Shown here one piece after another: positions 35,833 through 46,699 of a DNA stretch of 64,000 bases. The position numbers and the translations under genes are program-made. The stretch's first letter is position 1, and every line of letters starts with the position of its first letter. The stretch is taken from assembly GCF_032062135.1 (NCBI RefSeq), contig NC_092859.1:36536286-36600285 (forward strand). The letters are read 5' to 3'. The stretch comes from Pyxicephalus adspersus. Lineage: Eukaryota; Chordata; Amphibia; Anura; Pyxicephalidae. Under the pieces are notes generated by a model. It did not search any database and was not told the DNA's origin. It saw nothing but the letters and a program-made list of their open reading frames with translations.

Positions 35833-36539
35833 CCCACTGTGACATTTGTGCTCAATTTCATAGTAACCAGGCCTGCAAGTAAAGGGACAGTTACATTTCA
35901 CAGCTCTTACAAGAAAGGGCTTTTTTAGCTGTGGATTTCTCTGCACTTCCTGTTCTAGTGCTGAAAGGAAGTGATGGCAAATTAACACACTTTATAAATA
36001 CTTTGTTTCCTAGGCTGGAGGATGGTTACAACTGTGTGTTGTCTTTCATCCCACTGGCGAATTTGCATCAGGTTACTGTACAAGTTACTTGCTCCTTCTG
36101 TGTCAGAATGTACAATGGATACATACATCAATAATAGGGGTCCTAAACTTTTTTTGTTCTAAAACCTTGAAGGAACAAACTGTCTTAATATTATTTGTGA
36201 TTTAAACTTTTATGCTACTATAGGGGTTATTGGATTATGTGAATATTGAACAAGAAATCAGCTGTCTGTTGGAAAATATAGCACCCTTCATGAGTCAACA
36301 GTTTTTTAAGAAATAATGTTTTTTTCCATTATCTGAAAAGGAATTAACATGTGACCACCCAAGTAATATGGTTTTCATCCAGTGCATAGCCTGTGTTCAT
36401 GAAACTAAAATAAATGACATCAATTTACAAATACATACATATGTAACATATATTAGGAAGTGACCTGGCAGGCTCATTTTGTTGAAGCACATTTTTTATG
36501 TATGAAATGGACCCTTAGTCTAAATGAAAAACTTGGAAG
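35833..36539. other. Spacer, no gene seen
   Basis: One exact GLI-type nonamer, GACCACCCA, lies at 36353-36361. The rest is AT-rich and featureless. Confidence 0.45.
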
Positions 36540-36750
36540 TAATTCGCTGTCATAGCTATCAATGACAGTATAAGGACTGGCGTCTGCAAGACATTAGCGG
36601 CTCCAGCCAATAATTACAGCATCTGACTCCCTGATCCTTCCCAGTGCACTCTGACCTCAACCTGACATTAATAGAAGAGGAAAAAAGCACCCCCTACTGG
36701 ACATTGCTGACAGGTTCCAGGAATACTTATTAGTGGCGTAATCTAATCAC
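36540..36750. other. Candidate conserved non-coding element with CTCF-like core
   Basis: Short non-repetitive block with CpGs and CCAATAATTACAGC (36607). The minus strand at 36688-36700 reads CCAGTAGGGGGTG, one base from the CTCF core CCASYAGRKGGCR. A boundary or enhancer role is possible but unproven. Confidence 0.4.
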
Positions 36751-36889
36751 AATAGTTGCTGTGCTTTGCAATATAAGGTAGCAGAAAGTAAGCTAAGGAT
36801 TTAATTATAAGTAGGCATATAATGTTTTGTATTGACCTCTCAAACCTCTCTATGCCTACTGGCATGATGGCCAAACATACTGTATATGG

Positions 36890-37190
36890 ACCCCTCCAAA
36901 GACAACTATTACAAGGATTACACTAAGACACTATAAACAACTGCACTTCAAACTTTGTGGTAACAATCTGAGGATGGCATTTTCATTTCCAGCTTGACTG
37001 TGCCCTTGTGCACAAAGCCATCTCTATAAAATCAAGGATCGATAAGTGTGATGTGGAGGAACTTGAGCGGCCTGTACCAAGCCCTGACCACAACACTACT
37101 GTAATATTCTCCATGGTTTATGGAATGGAATGTTCAACACTCTTTTGTACCTGTGGTCAGATATCAACAAACTTTTGTCCATATATCGGA
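36890..37190 (+). pseudogene. Decayed Tc1-like transposase fragment
   Basis: A frame opening at 37008 reads HKAISIKSRIDKCDVEELER, then PVPSPDHNTT. In Tc1-like transposases this is the segment leading into the SPDLNP motif that follows the second catalytic Asp. Here Leu and Pro of that motif are replaced, and the frame then leaves the family. Upstream DNA (TTGTGGTAACAATCTGAGGA, 36956) belongs to the same element, and CAACAAACTTTTGTCCATAT (37168) looks like its terminus. The catalytic domain is incomplete, so it is dead. Confidence 0.7.
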
Positions 37191-37489
37191 TATTTGATGG
37201 CATCAAATCATATTGTACATGCTAATCAGGTGTTCTGACAATCTTGTAACTTGTCCAAAGGCAGCCATGCATAGAATTTTCAGGTCCATGTCACCACCCT
37301 TATAAGTATTACTTTTACTACAGATTTTCTATATCACTTACAACTAAAGTGATTTATTTTAATTACTTAACAAACTTTTCATATAGACTTGAAATACCAA
37401 GAAAGGAATGATTTTTTTTCTTCGTAAAACTTCAGAATGTGCTGTAATAAGTCATAGAATGCACATCCCTTTGTAATATTTACTGTTTA
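37191..37489. other. Short spacer
   Basis: AT-rich, no supported feature. Confidence 0.45.
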
Positions 37490-37620
37490 AATTATTCACT
37501 TGCAAAGGGATAAGAAAAAAATGCTCTCCAGGCTATGGTATCTGTAATTAATTATTCATTAATAACTCACTAATTGCAGCGGGCTGCTGATTCCAGAAAT
37601 TCAAGGGTAGTTTTAAAAAA
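37490..37620. other. Small candidate conserved non-coding element
   Basis: Two overlapping TAATTA cores (37545-37550 and 37549-37554) are followed by TTCATTAATAACTC and ACTAATTGCAGCGGG (37570). This is four homeodomain-type sites in about 40 bases, in otherwise non-repetitive sequence. Confidence 0.4.
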
Positions 37621-37835
37621 TTCAGAAATTCTTCAAAGTCCTTTTTTACATGATATAAAAGTTACTGTGCTCATTTTATGGGGTAGTTTACAGAAAGGGA
37701 TAGTACTTTAGTAAATTAGGATGTTAAAAGATTTAGGATGTTGAGACTTCTTTCATTAATCTGATTCTATGGCCAGTAGGTGAGGACACTCACACAAATA
37801 ACTGAGTTCAGGTGTTTCATTGAAGAGTAGTGTTA

Positions 37836-38300
37836 TTGCTACATACAAAGACATTTTAGATTTTCATGCTCTTATAACTTTGTGAAAACAGTTTAGGAAG
37901 ACACTTTGCTTTGGGAAGGCACAGCATGATTGTGCACTGGTACACAAAGCACGGGCCAAGGATAGAAGGTTTATTATGGAGTAATTTGAGTGGTCTGCAC
38001 AGTGATCTGACTTCAGTTCTGCTGGACACCTTTTGAGGATGAACTGGAACACTCATTTTGCAAACCTTATCATTCAACATCAGTACATAACCTCACAAAT
38101 ATTTCTTTTGCTGAATAGTTCAAAATTTTCAGGGACAGTCCGTGGAAAGCCATTCAAGGAGAGTAAAGGTTCTCATAACTACAGTGGGCAAGCCAACTTT
38201 TTATTAACGCCAATGGTTTTGGAATGTGATGCCCAACGAGCTCATTGGTGTGATGGTCAGGTGTCTGAAATTTTTTGGTTACATGTATATATATATATAA
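37836..38300 (+). pseudogene. Decayed Tc1-like transposon, 3' half
   Basis: Ordered family words are present: CATACAAAGACATTTTAGA, AACTTTGTGAAAACAGTTTA, GGTACACAAAGC, GTGGTCTGCACAGTGATCTG, GAGGATGAACTGGAACACTC, ACATCAGTACATAACCTCAC, AATGGTTTTGGAATGTGATG, GGTGTGATGGTCAGGTGTCT. They cover the transposase C-terminal half and the 3' terminus. A frame open at 38033-38440 is the decayed DNA read out of register and is not a working protein. The copy is separated from its relative at 36890-37190 by about 650 bp. Confidence 0.75.
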
Positions 38301-39469
38301 AAACCACTAGGGTGGTCATAAAAGGGGATGATTTTTTTATCTTAAACTGTGGGGGAATAAAAAAAAATAATTGGGTATTTTTCCAAAAAATGCAAAGAAC
38401 AGCAAACTTATGTTTATGTTTAAAGCTAACAACTGATTGATTGCTAAGTGTCGCTACACTATGTGCAACTAGACCCTTTATCAGTCTTTTCTGCATCATG
38501 GTAAGTTATCTAGTCACTGTCAGCTGAAATTCAAGGAATACACAATTCAAACATGGACACTTATCATTATAAAAACAGTAACAGTGCTAACCTACTTAGG
38601 ACTGTTGTTTATCATTCTGACAATACTAAGGCACACCAGTAATAGTGCAACCCATAGATTTCCAACTCACTCCAACTTTCCAACTCACAATTAACAAATG
38701 AATAATGGCTCTGCAAAACACATAACACATAATGGCTCTGCAAAACACAAAGTTTGTATAGGACAAGAATAGCAGAAGGCTACAGTCCTGACACTACATA
38801 ACCACTGATTTATTTGTCTGCAGGAGTCCCATTCACCTAAAACAGATAAGGCGAACGTGGGGAAGGCTTTGAATCTTAGTAATATATAATGCTCTTTGTA
38901 AAGTATATATATTACAGTAGATACCCTAACTGAATGACATTTAGTTAGCTAAATCACTGTGTATAATAAACAGTTGTTATTTTTCTTTTAGAAAATTCTG
39001 CTTTCATCTTAAATAAGCTTTTGGAGTTTATATAACCATGGTAAAGCTCATATGTGAATTTTGTTATTGTCAGATTACATCTGATGTAAAGGAAATTTGA
39101 CATAAAGTGGTATGTGGTTAAGCAAAGTTGCATAAACAGCAAATATCTCAATCTCTACACAAACCTGGGTATTTTTACATATAGTGGGAATTCTGTTCAC
39201 ATAGCTCTTTCACATAATGTGTACAATGTCTGGTCCTTTAACCTGAACAATGCTGTTAAGTTTAGCATTTTCCGAACCGTTTGGTTCAGATGGGATTAGT
39301 TAAAAAGCTATAGAGGTGACATATCACAAACACTACTATGTATGTTAGCTTCCATCTCCTTTATCACAAAGGTCTCAGTTACTTAAATTAAGGCCAAAAA
39401 AGCTAAAAAAAGAGACAAAAAGCTCAATTGAAACATCTTCAGACATAACATTTCAATGTCGATAACCAT
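38301..39469. other. Spacer with small tandem duplication
   Basis: A 27-base unit beginning TAATGGCTCTGCAAAACACA is repeated at 38703 and 38730, and TTTCCAACTCAC recurs at 38660 and 38679. The rest is AT-rich with no gene. Confidence 0.55.
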
Positions 39470-40040
39470 CACAGGGCTTAGCTTCAGTCCCCAGCACAGA
39501 CAGAATGTCATCTGTCAATCAAAGCCAGGGCCGGACAGGACAGATTAGGCCTGAATGGTGAGAGAGAAAAGAGTCTTGTCTGCCCAAGCAAAAGCCGTAT
39601 GTATCTGCTTCTTTCATTGAGCCACAATACTGAATCTGCTGAATAGGTGGCAAGTATCAAGTATTATACGCCTCCCTCCCCAGCCTTAAGAATTCTGGGT
39701 CATATGGTCCCATGGGAACTGCCAGCAGTAAGAGTCCAATATACCTATTCAAGTCAGTTGTACAGAGAAGAAATATTATCTCACTTTTCCTGCCCTATTT
39801 TCTCTATAAAGATCAGGCTCGGTCCTCCTGTCTGTCGATGGTGACTGGTGATTTCGCCATTAGGCCTCAGGATGTGTGCATGTCGAGGTGCAGGGGGGCT
39901 CCCGAGCACTGGTGGAGCACTGCACAGAGCTCTATTTACATTTAAATAGGAACGCAGCAGATAAAAACCATTTGGCCCATTTAATCTGCTCATTTACAAG
40001 ACAACGGACGGCTTTAGTTTTGGGGAGATGGAGTAGTGTT
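39470..40040. promoter_or_regulatory. Candidate enhancer with PBX-MEIS site
   Basis: CTGTCAATCA at 39512-39521 is the exact reverse complement of TGATTGACAG, the PBX-MEIS/PREP composite decamer. It lies beside a GC-rich stretch (AGCCAGGGCCGGACAGGACA). A second dense part at 39780-40030 contains CpGs, GGTGATTTCGCCATTAGG and AACCATTTGGCCC. Overlapping frames on both strands (60-77 codons) are non-homologous. Confidence 0.5.
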
Positions 40041-40679
40041 AGGAGTACAACAGATCATTTTTGAGGTGTGTAAGTTCACATATATTTGAACCCAATCACT
40101 AAAATCTCAAACAAGTTTGTTAGTTACAAGCATTTTTCAATCTGAAAATTCATTAAAATATTACCCAGTGATCCTTCCACAATGGGTGTTGGTAAGGTAC
40201 TGCCTAATATAGGGTGACAACGCTTTGGCTCTGCCTCCCAATCTTGTTCCTGCAGTGTTGCTCTGTCCCAATACTTTAGCAAATGAAAGGTTATTAAAAG
40301 GCACAATAGCTAGCAAAACAAATGAAGGATGAGATCAATCAGCATTTTTCATGCTGCAATTTAAGTTTCAAAAAGTCATAAAGATTCCATCTGTAATATT
40401 GACATATACACAGGACCACAACCACCCAAAATATGCAATATTGGAAGGATCCTCTTAATGCAGCTCTCTTTATCAAGAGCAATCTTAACACTAGCATAAA
40501 ACCCCTTCGCTGCCAAATTGGCTACCCCAGTGCCTTTCCCACTATTCTGTGTACCACATATATACCCCTCCAATATAAATGAAGCTATTAATGACTTGAA
40601 TCGTCTGCCATAAAACATTCACCTTTGATGACATTATAGAATAAACACACTTAGCAGCATGTTAACTTGCTGAAATATC
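40041..40679. other. Spacer, no gene seen
   Basis: Mixed sequence without supported features. Minus-strand frames at 40124-40306 and 40376-40618 look like chance. Confidence 0.45.
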
Positions 40680-40747
40680 ATTTTCGACGACCTCATTAGT
40701 GTCATTTAATTAAAACTTCTTGCTCTTGACTTTGATGTTGGTGTTGG

Positions 40748-40812
40748 AAAAAAAAACATAAATATAAAAAAAATTAAAAAAAAATTAGGATGAACTAAAT
40801 AAAAAAAAAAAA
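40748..40812. repeat. A-rich tract
   Basis: Several A runs (up to 13) broken by single bases. It sits directly upstream of the G-rich tract at 40836-40876, inside a candidate regulatory block. Confidence 0.85.
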
Positions 40813-40835
40813 TGGAAAGAGGTGTCGGTAGCGGA

Positions 40836-40876
40836 GGGGGTAGTGGTAGTTTGGGGGGGGGGGGAGGGAGGGTGGG
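40836..40876 (+). other. G-quadruplex-forming motif
   Basis: A G5 run, then a G12 run (40853-40864), then three GGG runs separated by single bases (40866-40876). This satisfies the four-tract, short-loop rule for an intramolecular G-quadruplex. It could influence chromatin or replication locally. Confidence 0.7.
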
Positions 40877-40879
40877 CCG

Positions 40880-41530
40880 CAACAGATAAATATCAGAGAC
40901 AGCTAATGAATACCAATTATAGACCTTTCTTCTTGCAAGGATTCAGACGAAAATATACAGAAACACAGCAAGTTTTTTTAACCAAACACAACATCAGCTT
41001 GCTGCAAATTTACCTTTTTAATAATCGCTAATGCTCATTGATTAATTAAAAAAGGGAATATTGTGTTTTTGTTTGTTTTTGTATATTTTTATCCCTAGAC
41101 CTTACGCACATTTTTTTTTTTGTTAAAGATAATGAAACGCTGAGCTTCAGCAACACCATAATAAGCGCTAATTAGCAATAGGCTATTCTCGATGTAATTT
41201 TATAATTAGGTAGCAAGCAGGACTGGGGTGTAGATATCTAATTATGAAAGCCTCTGAACTTGTGGCAGGAGCCTTGATGGGAGCCATTTTGTGAGGCCTG
41301 CCTGGATTTACATATACAAATAGCCACTGTTTGTTAGGGCACAGGCAGTGAATTATTGCCTGAGGGAGGTTAACCTCTCCAAGCTTGCATGCCGTACCTG
41401 AGGGAATACGCAAAGCAGCTGAGGTCTTGTTTTTTTTTTCTTCCCCTCTGTGAGAGTGAGTTTGGCCTAATACAATATAGGCAGCCTTGCTTGCCATTAT
41501 CAACGCGTAGCACATACAAATATGTGTAAA
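40880..41530. promoter_or_regulatory. Strong candidate enhancer with TAATTA cluster
   Basis: TAATTA cores lie at 41043-41048, 41169-41174, 41203-41208 and 41239-41244. The second sits in the palindrome GCTAATTAGC (41167-41176), a classic LHX/paired-class homeodomain target. Nearby are AATAATCGCTAATGCTC and GGAGCCATTTTGTGAGGC. The block is unique, balanced in composition and continues to about 41420. This is one of the two most enhancer-like stretches in the window. Conservation and target gene unknown. Confidence 0.55.
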
Positions 41531-41934
41531 TGTCAGTCATTTCCCCTGGGCCTCTTATTTCCTTGGTCCAAGCACTCTTATGGTAGTATTGAAAGTGTCA
41601 GAGGGCACGAGAAGCACAACAGACAGAAATAAAATCATTTGAGAAGAAACATGAGCCTAAATGTAAAATTGGAACAAGCTGGTTGCATTTTAAGGTGATG
41701 GCGGTCATTTGGGAGTTAATATAGCATAAAATATTTAACGGGAAGGGAAAACCATAGTCTGTTTACACATGCTCAGTATGTGAATGTCATCATATTAACA
41801 TAAATGAGGTTATTAAGCTGTAAAAAATCCTTTCTGTGTACAATTTGTAAATTTGCGTGCACATTAAAGGGAGGGGGGTGCCATGTTTGCTGCTGATATA
41901 TGCAGCCTCTGCTTAGTAGTTCTGCACAATTGAT
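41531..41934. other. Short spacer
   Basis: AT-rich, no supported feature. Confidence 0.45.
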
Positions 41935-42358
41935 GTGCTCCTCCGATATATCCAATATCCATCTATCTATCTTTTATCCAATGTTTATCCATCTAGATAT
42001 TGCTGCTCCCACTACATAGAGTTTAAGCTGCAGTTGGGAATTTCTAATGAAACAAAACTGTTGTTCTCAGCTTATTCTGAGGCTCGCTGGTTGCAGCCTC
42101 ACCTGGTAGAAAGTCAGCAGTTTTTCCAGGAAAATACGGATGGAGGGGGCCAGTTTTCCATCCGCTCTGGTTTGGGGCCTGTCACGCAGACTTTATTAGA
42201 AAACTACAAAAGAAAGAATAAAGTTCAGAGTCTAAATTCAGCAATATTCATGACTGATCAGCCAACCTGTGGCTTCCACCTGCTAAGAACTACAAGTCAC
42301 AGCATGTCCTGTGCCAGTCACCCAATGATGACAGATGGACTTTGTACATAAATGTAAC
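41935..42358. other. Unassigned sequence with longest chance open frame
   Basis: A plus-strand frame of 138 codons covers this stretch. It starts in (ATCT)n-like low complexity at 41960 and matches no domain I know, and its residue use is unremarkable. ACTACAAGTCACAGCATGT at 42289-42307 resembles the ZNF143/THAP11 motif with one mismatch in the CCC. Coding is doubtful and a regulatory block is more likely. Confidence 0.3.
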
Positions 42359-42690
42359 TACAGATGCTCTTCATAGCTCTTCCTTACATAAATTGTGTCT
42401 TTTTCTGGTCCTTTAATATTCGGCGGAGCCATCTGGTAATGAGAAAGTTGAAAGAAAAATATTGAATTTCTGAGACAGATTTGAGAGCGTTTGTTCCTTT
42501 AAGTGAAACCTTTCTGTTGCTCGCTGCCTCTCTTTTAATTTCTCCCCCCACCTCCTCCAAGAAATGAAAACTTAATTCAATAATAAATGAGTTTAAGGAC
42601 TGCAGAAGAGTCACTTAACTTAAATCTTTCTGTAGAGGTTCCCACTTAGGCATCTTGAAGGACAGTAAATCTCGCCGGAGGAAGAGGAGG
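42359..42690. other. Candidate conserved non-coding element
   Basis: Non-repetitive DNA with ATATTCGGCGGAGCCATCTG (42416), CTTTTAATTTCTCC, AACTTAATTCAATAATAAAT (42569) and CTCGCCGGAGG (42671). Texture suggests a regulatory element. No exon. Confidence 0.4.
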
Positions 42691-43800
42691 GAGGGGAGCA
42701 GACACTGCAAGTTCACTGAATCGGATTCAGGAGAGAGAGGCGCATTCTCTGGGGATGATTATAACCAAGCTGGCCATTCATAAGGACACTTGATCAATAG
42801 TTTGTAAACCAAAAACCTCACAGGCTCTTTATTTCAAATCACCATGCATGTCCACTGTTCAGTACAGGCTTCCTGAGCATCCTATAGGAAGTAAAGCACA
42901 ATGGTAATATATGCAGTTAGTGGAGAACAGTAGGGTACAGGATGACATTTCCAATGTACCAGATTCAATACAGAGTCTATAGGGCCCAAGCCTGACCCAT
43001 TACCCCATTCATAGTGCTTCCTTTCTTTTAGGGCTATGTGCCTCCACCAAACAGTTTATACAGGGTGTTTTGCAGTGGCAAAGTGCAGGAAAGTAAAGAG
43101 GGAGCACTGTGATGATCAATTTAAGTGGGTCATGGCTTTGGTCCTCAACTGTTGCTTTGCACTGGATTGGCAAGGTAAGAGGATCCCTTAAAAAAGCCAT
43201 GTTTTCGAAACATTCTTAATGCTCATGATATTACTTATGATTTTATTGATAGGGTCTCTTTAATGAAGTCATACTCTCCAAATGCTATCCAATTGTCACC
43301 ATGGCAGGGTTTGGAACTTGTCATATTTTTTCGACTTCTGTAGCCTTGTATGAGTTTCTTCCTTTAAATAGAGACAACCATATAAACCTACCTACCTATA
43401 AATATAAAAGAGGTGATTGAACTCTATCCTAAACCAAGTTTTAAGTGTGGTTTTATGTAAAAGATTCTTCCATCTACAGGTGAATGATGGATTAGGGGAG
43501 CAGAAATGTCCCCTATTTGGTCTATCAGCTTTCCCAGTAGGTACCCGAATTTTGGTAGTAGTCAATCACCATCGATCGGTCATTGTAAACAGTTTTTCTG
43601 TGTTGAATGTTGTATCTGAACTCTTGGTTTTAGATCTATTTTAATAGAAGAGAATGTATAGGTTACTTGCAATCTAATATATATCTGCACACGTGTTTGC
43701 CCTCTCTGGCATGTAGAATTATCAAAAATAAAAGATATTATAGATGGTCCACTTACGATCATTTCAATAAGATTTTTTTTCCTTTGGTCATTTTTTAAGA
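42691..43800. other. Spacer, no gene seen
   Basis: Mixed AT-rich DNA with unsupported frames at 43009-43200, 43417-43644 and 43580-43858. Confidence 0.45.
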
Positions 43801-43814
43801 GGGGGGGGGGGGGG
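43801..43814 (+). repeat. Poly-G run of 14
   Basis: Fourteen consecutive G on the plus strand, flanked upstream by T-rich sequence. Uninterrupted G runs this long are prone to length change and to four-stranded folding. Confidence 0.9.
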
Positions 43815-44438
43815 ACAATGTCAAGGTGTATGAGCAGCTTTTTAGAAATTAATTGCATCTAGACAGTTGAGTATATAACTATTGTATGGTCACCCCTTTG
43901 AAAGCTAAGCTGTGCTAAGCTGTACGGGTCCCTTTGTTCGAATCCTCCCTCCAAATCATTACATCTCTATATGGACAGAAAGCTACAAAAGGTTCCTGCA
44001 AGGAGATTAGAGCAACTTGTGATCACTCGATGCCACAGACAGATGGGGAAATTATAGGGTTCCTTACAAGCCTGTGTGACACAGATGGCTTCAGCCTGCC
44101 AGGGATTATGACCTGGCTGTAGTCTAGGTGCCATACTAAAGAGGCCCTGCCTTTATGTCAAATATAAAGGCACATGATGTGTATAGAGAGAAAGAATTTC
44201 CTTTACCTTTCAGTAGGCATTTCTAGTTTTACTAATAGGCATAGACAACAATGAAAAGTTGGCTGGGTTTTGAACTCTACCCTACCTGATTCAAAACTGC
44301 CATGTTGAGTTTTTTTTACACTTTAAAGTCTTTTTGATGTTCTATTTGTCTGGAAATAAACTGGTACTGAGTAAGTATAGAGCATTGCGTTCCAAAGAAA
44401 AAAGGGCAATCAGAGCAAGGAGATAAGAAGTCTTATAA
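43815..44438. other. Spacer, no gene seen
   Basis: No supported feature. TTGTTCGAATCC at 43934 resembles a tRNA T-loop, but no cloverleaf surrounds it. Confidence 0.45.
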
Positions 44439-44488
44439 ATATATATATATATTATACATATATATATATATATATATATATATGTATA
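44439..44488. repeat. (AT)n microsatellite
   Basis: About 50 bases of nearly perfect AT alternation, with a single TATTATACATAT interruption. Self-complementary. Confidence 0.9.
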
Positions 44489-44599
44489 AATAGCCAAAAT
44501 ACTCCTAGGCCATGGAGGACAGAAACATATAGTAATTATAAAAATAATATTATTAATATTAAATATATATAATAAAGGTTTCCTCTCACTTCCTGTACA

Positions 44600-44896
44600 G
44601 ATGACCCTAGTTACAGCCAGGCATGTACTAGTTTAAGCATTAGCAGAGTTATAGAGATGAGCTCATCAGTTTTCTTTTTCTCCTCTCTGCATCCAATGAC
44701 AGTCTGGGGGAGGGACAAGACCTATTAGTATTGCTTAACTGCCGATAAAAAAAAAATCAGGTCTCCTGTTCTGTCAGCCAGGGCATTACTGTGTGGTTAG
44801 ACATTTAGGACTGGATGGACAGAAATACATAATCTTTTGGCAGGTAAAACAGCTCCCATATGTGTGTTTGGCTGTGTGCCTGGAGTTTAGTTTTAA
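44600..44896 (-). mobile_element. TTAA-family short DNA transposon, minus strand
   Basis: The right border reads CCTGGAGTTTAGTTTTAA (44879-44896). Its reverse complement TTAAAACTAAACTCCAGG matches the left border TTAAAGCTGAACTCCAGG at 49037. The inner words CTCTCTGCATCCAATGACAG (44681) match the shared core in reverse. The other border is not clear. No coding capacity. Confidence 0.6.
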
Positions 44897-45159
44897 ATAA
44901 TTATTAAATAAGGAATACACAGTTAACGTATAGTATTTCAGACTAAAAAACTAAATTATAAAAGCGAACTGGCCAAAGCTAAAAGTACAATGTAGGTCAC
45001 TGACTGAAGCCACTTGGTTGCACATATAGAGGTATGATGTTCTGTAGGGAGCACATCATCGAGTCAGGAAGTTTTTTTTTTTTTAAGAGAAAGGGATTAG
45101 AAGGCAGAGAATGTCCATTGCTTTTCCTTGCACAGGCACATTAGTATCCAGGAGGAGGT
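44897..45159. other. Short spacer
   Basis: AT-rich with a T12 tract near 45072. No supported feature. Confidence 0.45.
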
Positions 45160-45725
45160 GCATCTAGCTCAAATCCCCGTGTCATCCCCTTATGTCACCT
45201 CATTTGCCACCCACATCAAACCCCGCCGCAAAAAGGATTTGTGATTGACAGTTTGGACATGCAACAGTGCTTGCTTATAAGAGAGCGGCAAAATGATTCC
45301 TGTAATGACTTTGCTGTAAATATAGGGAGAATTGAAATAATAGCAGGATTAGGATAATATTCATCCACTGCTTCAGCAAACAGTCTTATCCCCTGGCAGA
45401 GTAATAGCTACTCACAGGGGTTCTAACTCTGATTATTAACACATCAGTAATTTATTAAACCTCGCCAAGCAGCCTTGTGTCCTGACCTCTGAAATATGAA
45501 TAGAAGGTGATCTCACCTAGCTATTGCTCCCTGGGCCTAAATAGCCCAATTAAAAACCATGACATGAAACCAGAGGAACAGATGCAAGTCCAAAAGGTTA
45601 TTCATTATGTCTGGTGTCAGCTGTTAGTGGAAAGTGGGCCAAATGTGAGATAGAAGGCCTGCATTGGCTGGAGGTTCCAGCAGCCGGTGTTTGGAAACTT
45701 TTCTACAGCCGTGCTGATGACTATT
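45160..45725. promoter_or_regulatory. Strong candidate enhancer with exact PBX-MEIS decamer
   Basis: TGATTGACAG at 45242-45251 is an exact PBX-MEIS/PREP composite site. Upstream is a CpG-containing stretch (CCCCGCCGCAAAAAGG). Downstream come CTGATTATTAACAC (45429), CAGTAATTTATTAAACCTCG (45446) and CAATTAAAAACC (45548). The block is unique and has no open frame. TALE-homeodomain sites with TAAT cores suggest a developmental enhancer. Target gene unseen. Confidence 0.55.
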
Positions 45726-46699
45726 AATGTTCAGAGCTATGTTTTCTTATTACCACGTGCAAGCTTTGTCTTGTAATACACCTGTACTGCTTCGTCTTCT
45801 ATTAAGTTGTCCGGCTTCCAACCCAACATGCTAGACAAGCTTATGTTTTTCAATTATTATTCTACAGCTTCCCATCTAAAGTACTTTGCTGTGTTGCATG
45901 TAGTTCTCAGCTTGTATGCAGCACAGAGGCAATCTGCCAAAGGGAACAAAATATAATATATAATACAGCCAAAGAAAAAAAAAAGGCTTTTTATTTTTTT
46001 ATTAGATGGATATACATATAGGATTTATTCATTTTTAATTGTACGTAACAGCTGTGTCCTGTTAAATAGATTTCCCTTAATTCTCACTCCCAGGGACAGA
46101 ATTGAGAAAAAAGACACATCTTTAAAGCCATGGCCTCTTTTTAGTTTACTAAGGGACAAGTCTGTAATTCTTGGGGATTGGAGGCAAGAAGTAGTGGTAA
46201 GGAAAGCGGGAGCTTTTGAAAAATACAGGCCTCTTTTAATTTGTTTCAATTTGGTGGTCATGGACTGTACGTAATGTTTTTAAGGATTTCAAATATTCTA
46301 ATGTTTTTAGGAACAACATTGCATCTACAGCTGGTAGAAATGTTTTTTCCCCAGGACTGCTGGAACAAAAAGGTGAAACCGTTTGGGTGACCTGACAGCA
46401 CCTCAGAGGAGGGTCCCCGTTACTTTTATAGGCTCACTCTGACAAGGCAAGAGGAAGCTTGAAATAAACTGTTCAAACTGCTGCAATACCCCTTAGGACA
46501 AGAGGAAATGTGTAATGGTAAAAATAAGTGGAATACATGCCCAAAGCAACCAATTGCATTGCATCCAAAATTCAGTTTAGAAACAAAAGCTGACAGCAAA
46601 AGCTTTAGACAAGTTCCAGAGGGATTTGTATTGTCCCATATATACCAATCACATTGTGTTGTTTATTCTTAGTAATTTTCCAGTGACGGTTTAACTATA
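45726..46699. other. Spacer, no gene seen
   Basis: AT-rich DNA. The minus-strand frame at 46025-46261 is unsupported. Confidence 0.45.

Noticed and set aside
38033..38440. 135-codon open frame
   Set aside because: The DNA is a decayed Tc1-like element and the frame is not in register with a transposase.
41935..42351. Longest open frame in the window (138 codons, plus strand)
   Set aside because: It starts in ATCT low complexity, has no domain, repeat or signal, and no splice or polyadenylation context. One such frame in 64 kb is within chance.
43934..43948. tRNA-like T-loop word TTGTTCGAATCC
   Set aside because: No A box, anticodon arm or acceptor stem can be drawn around it.
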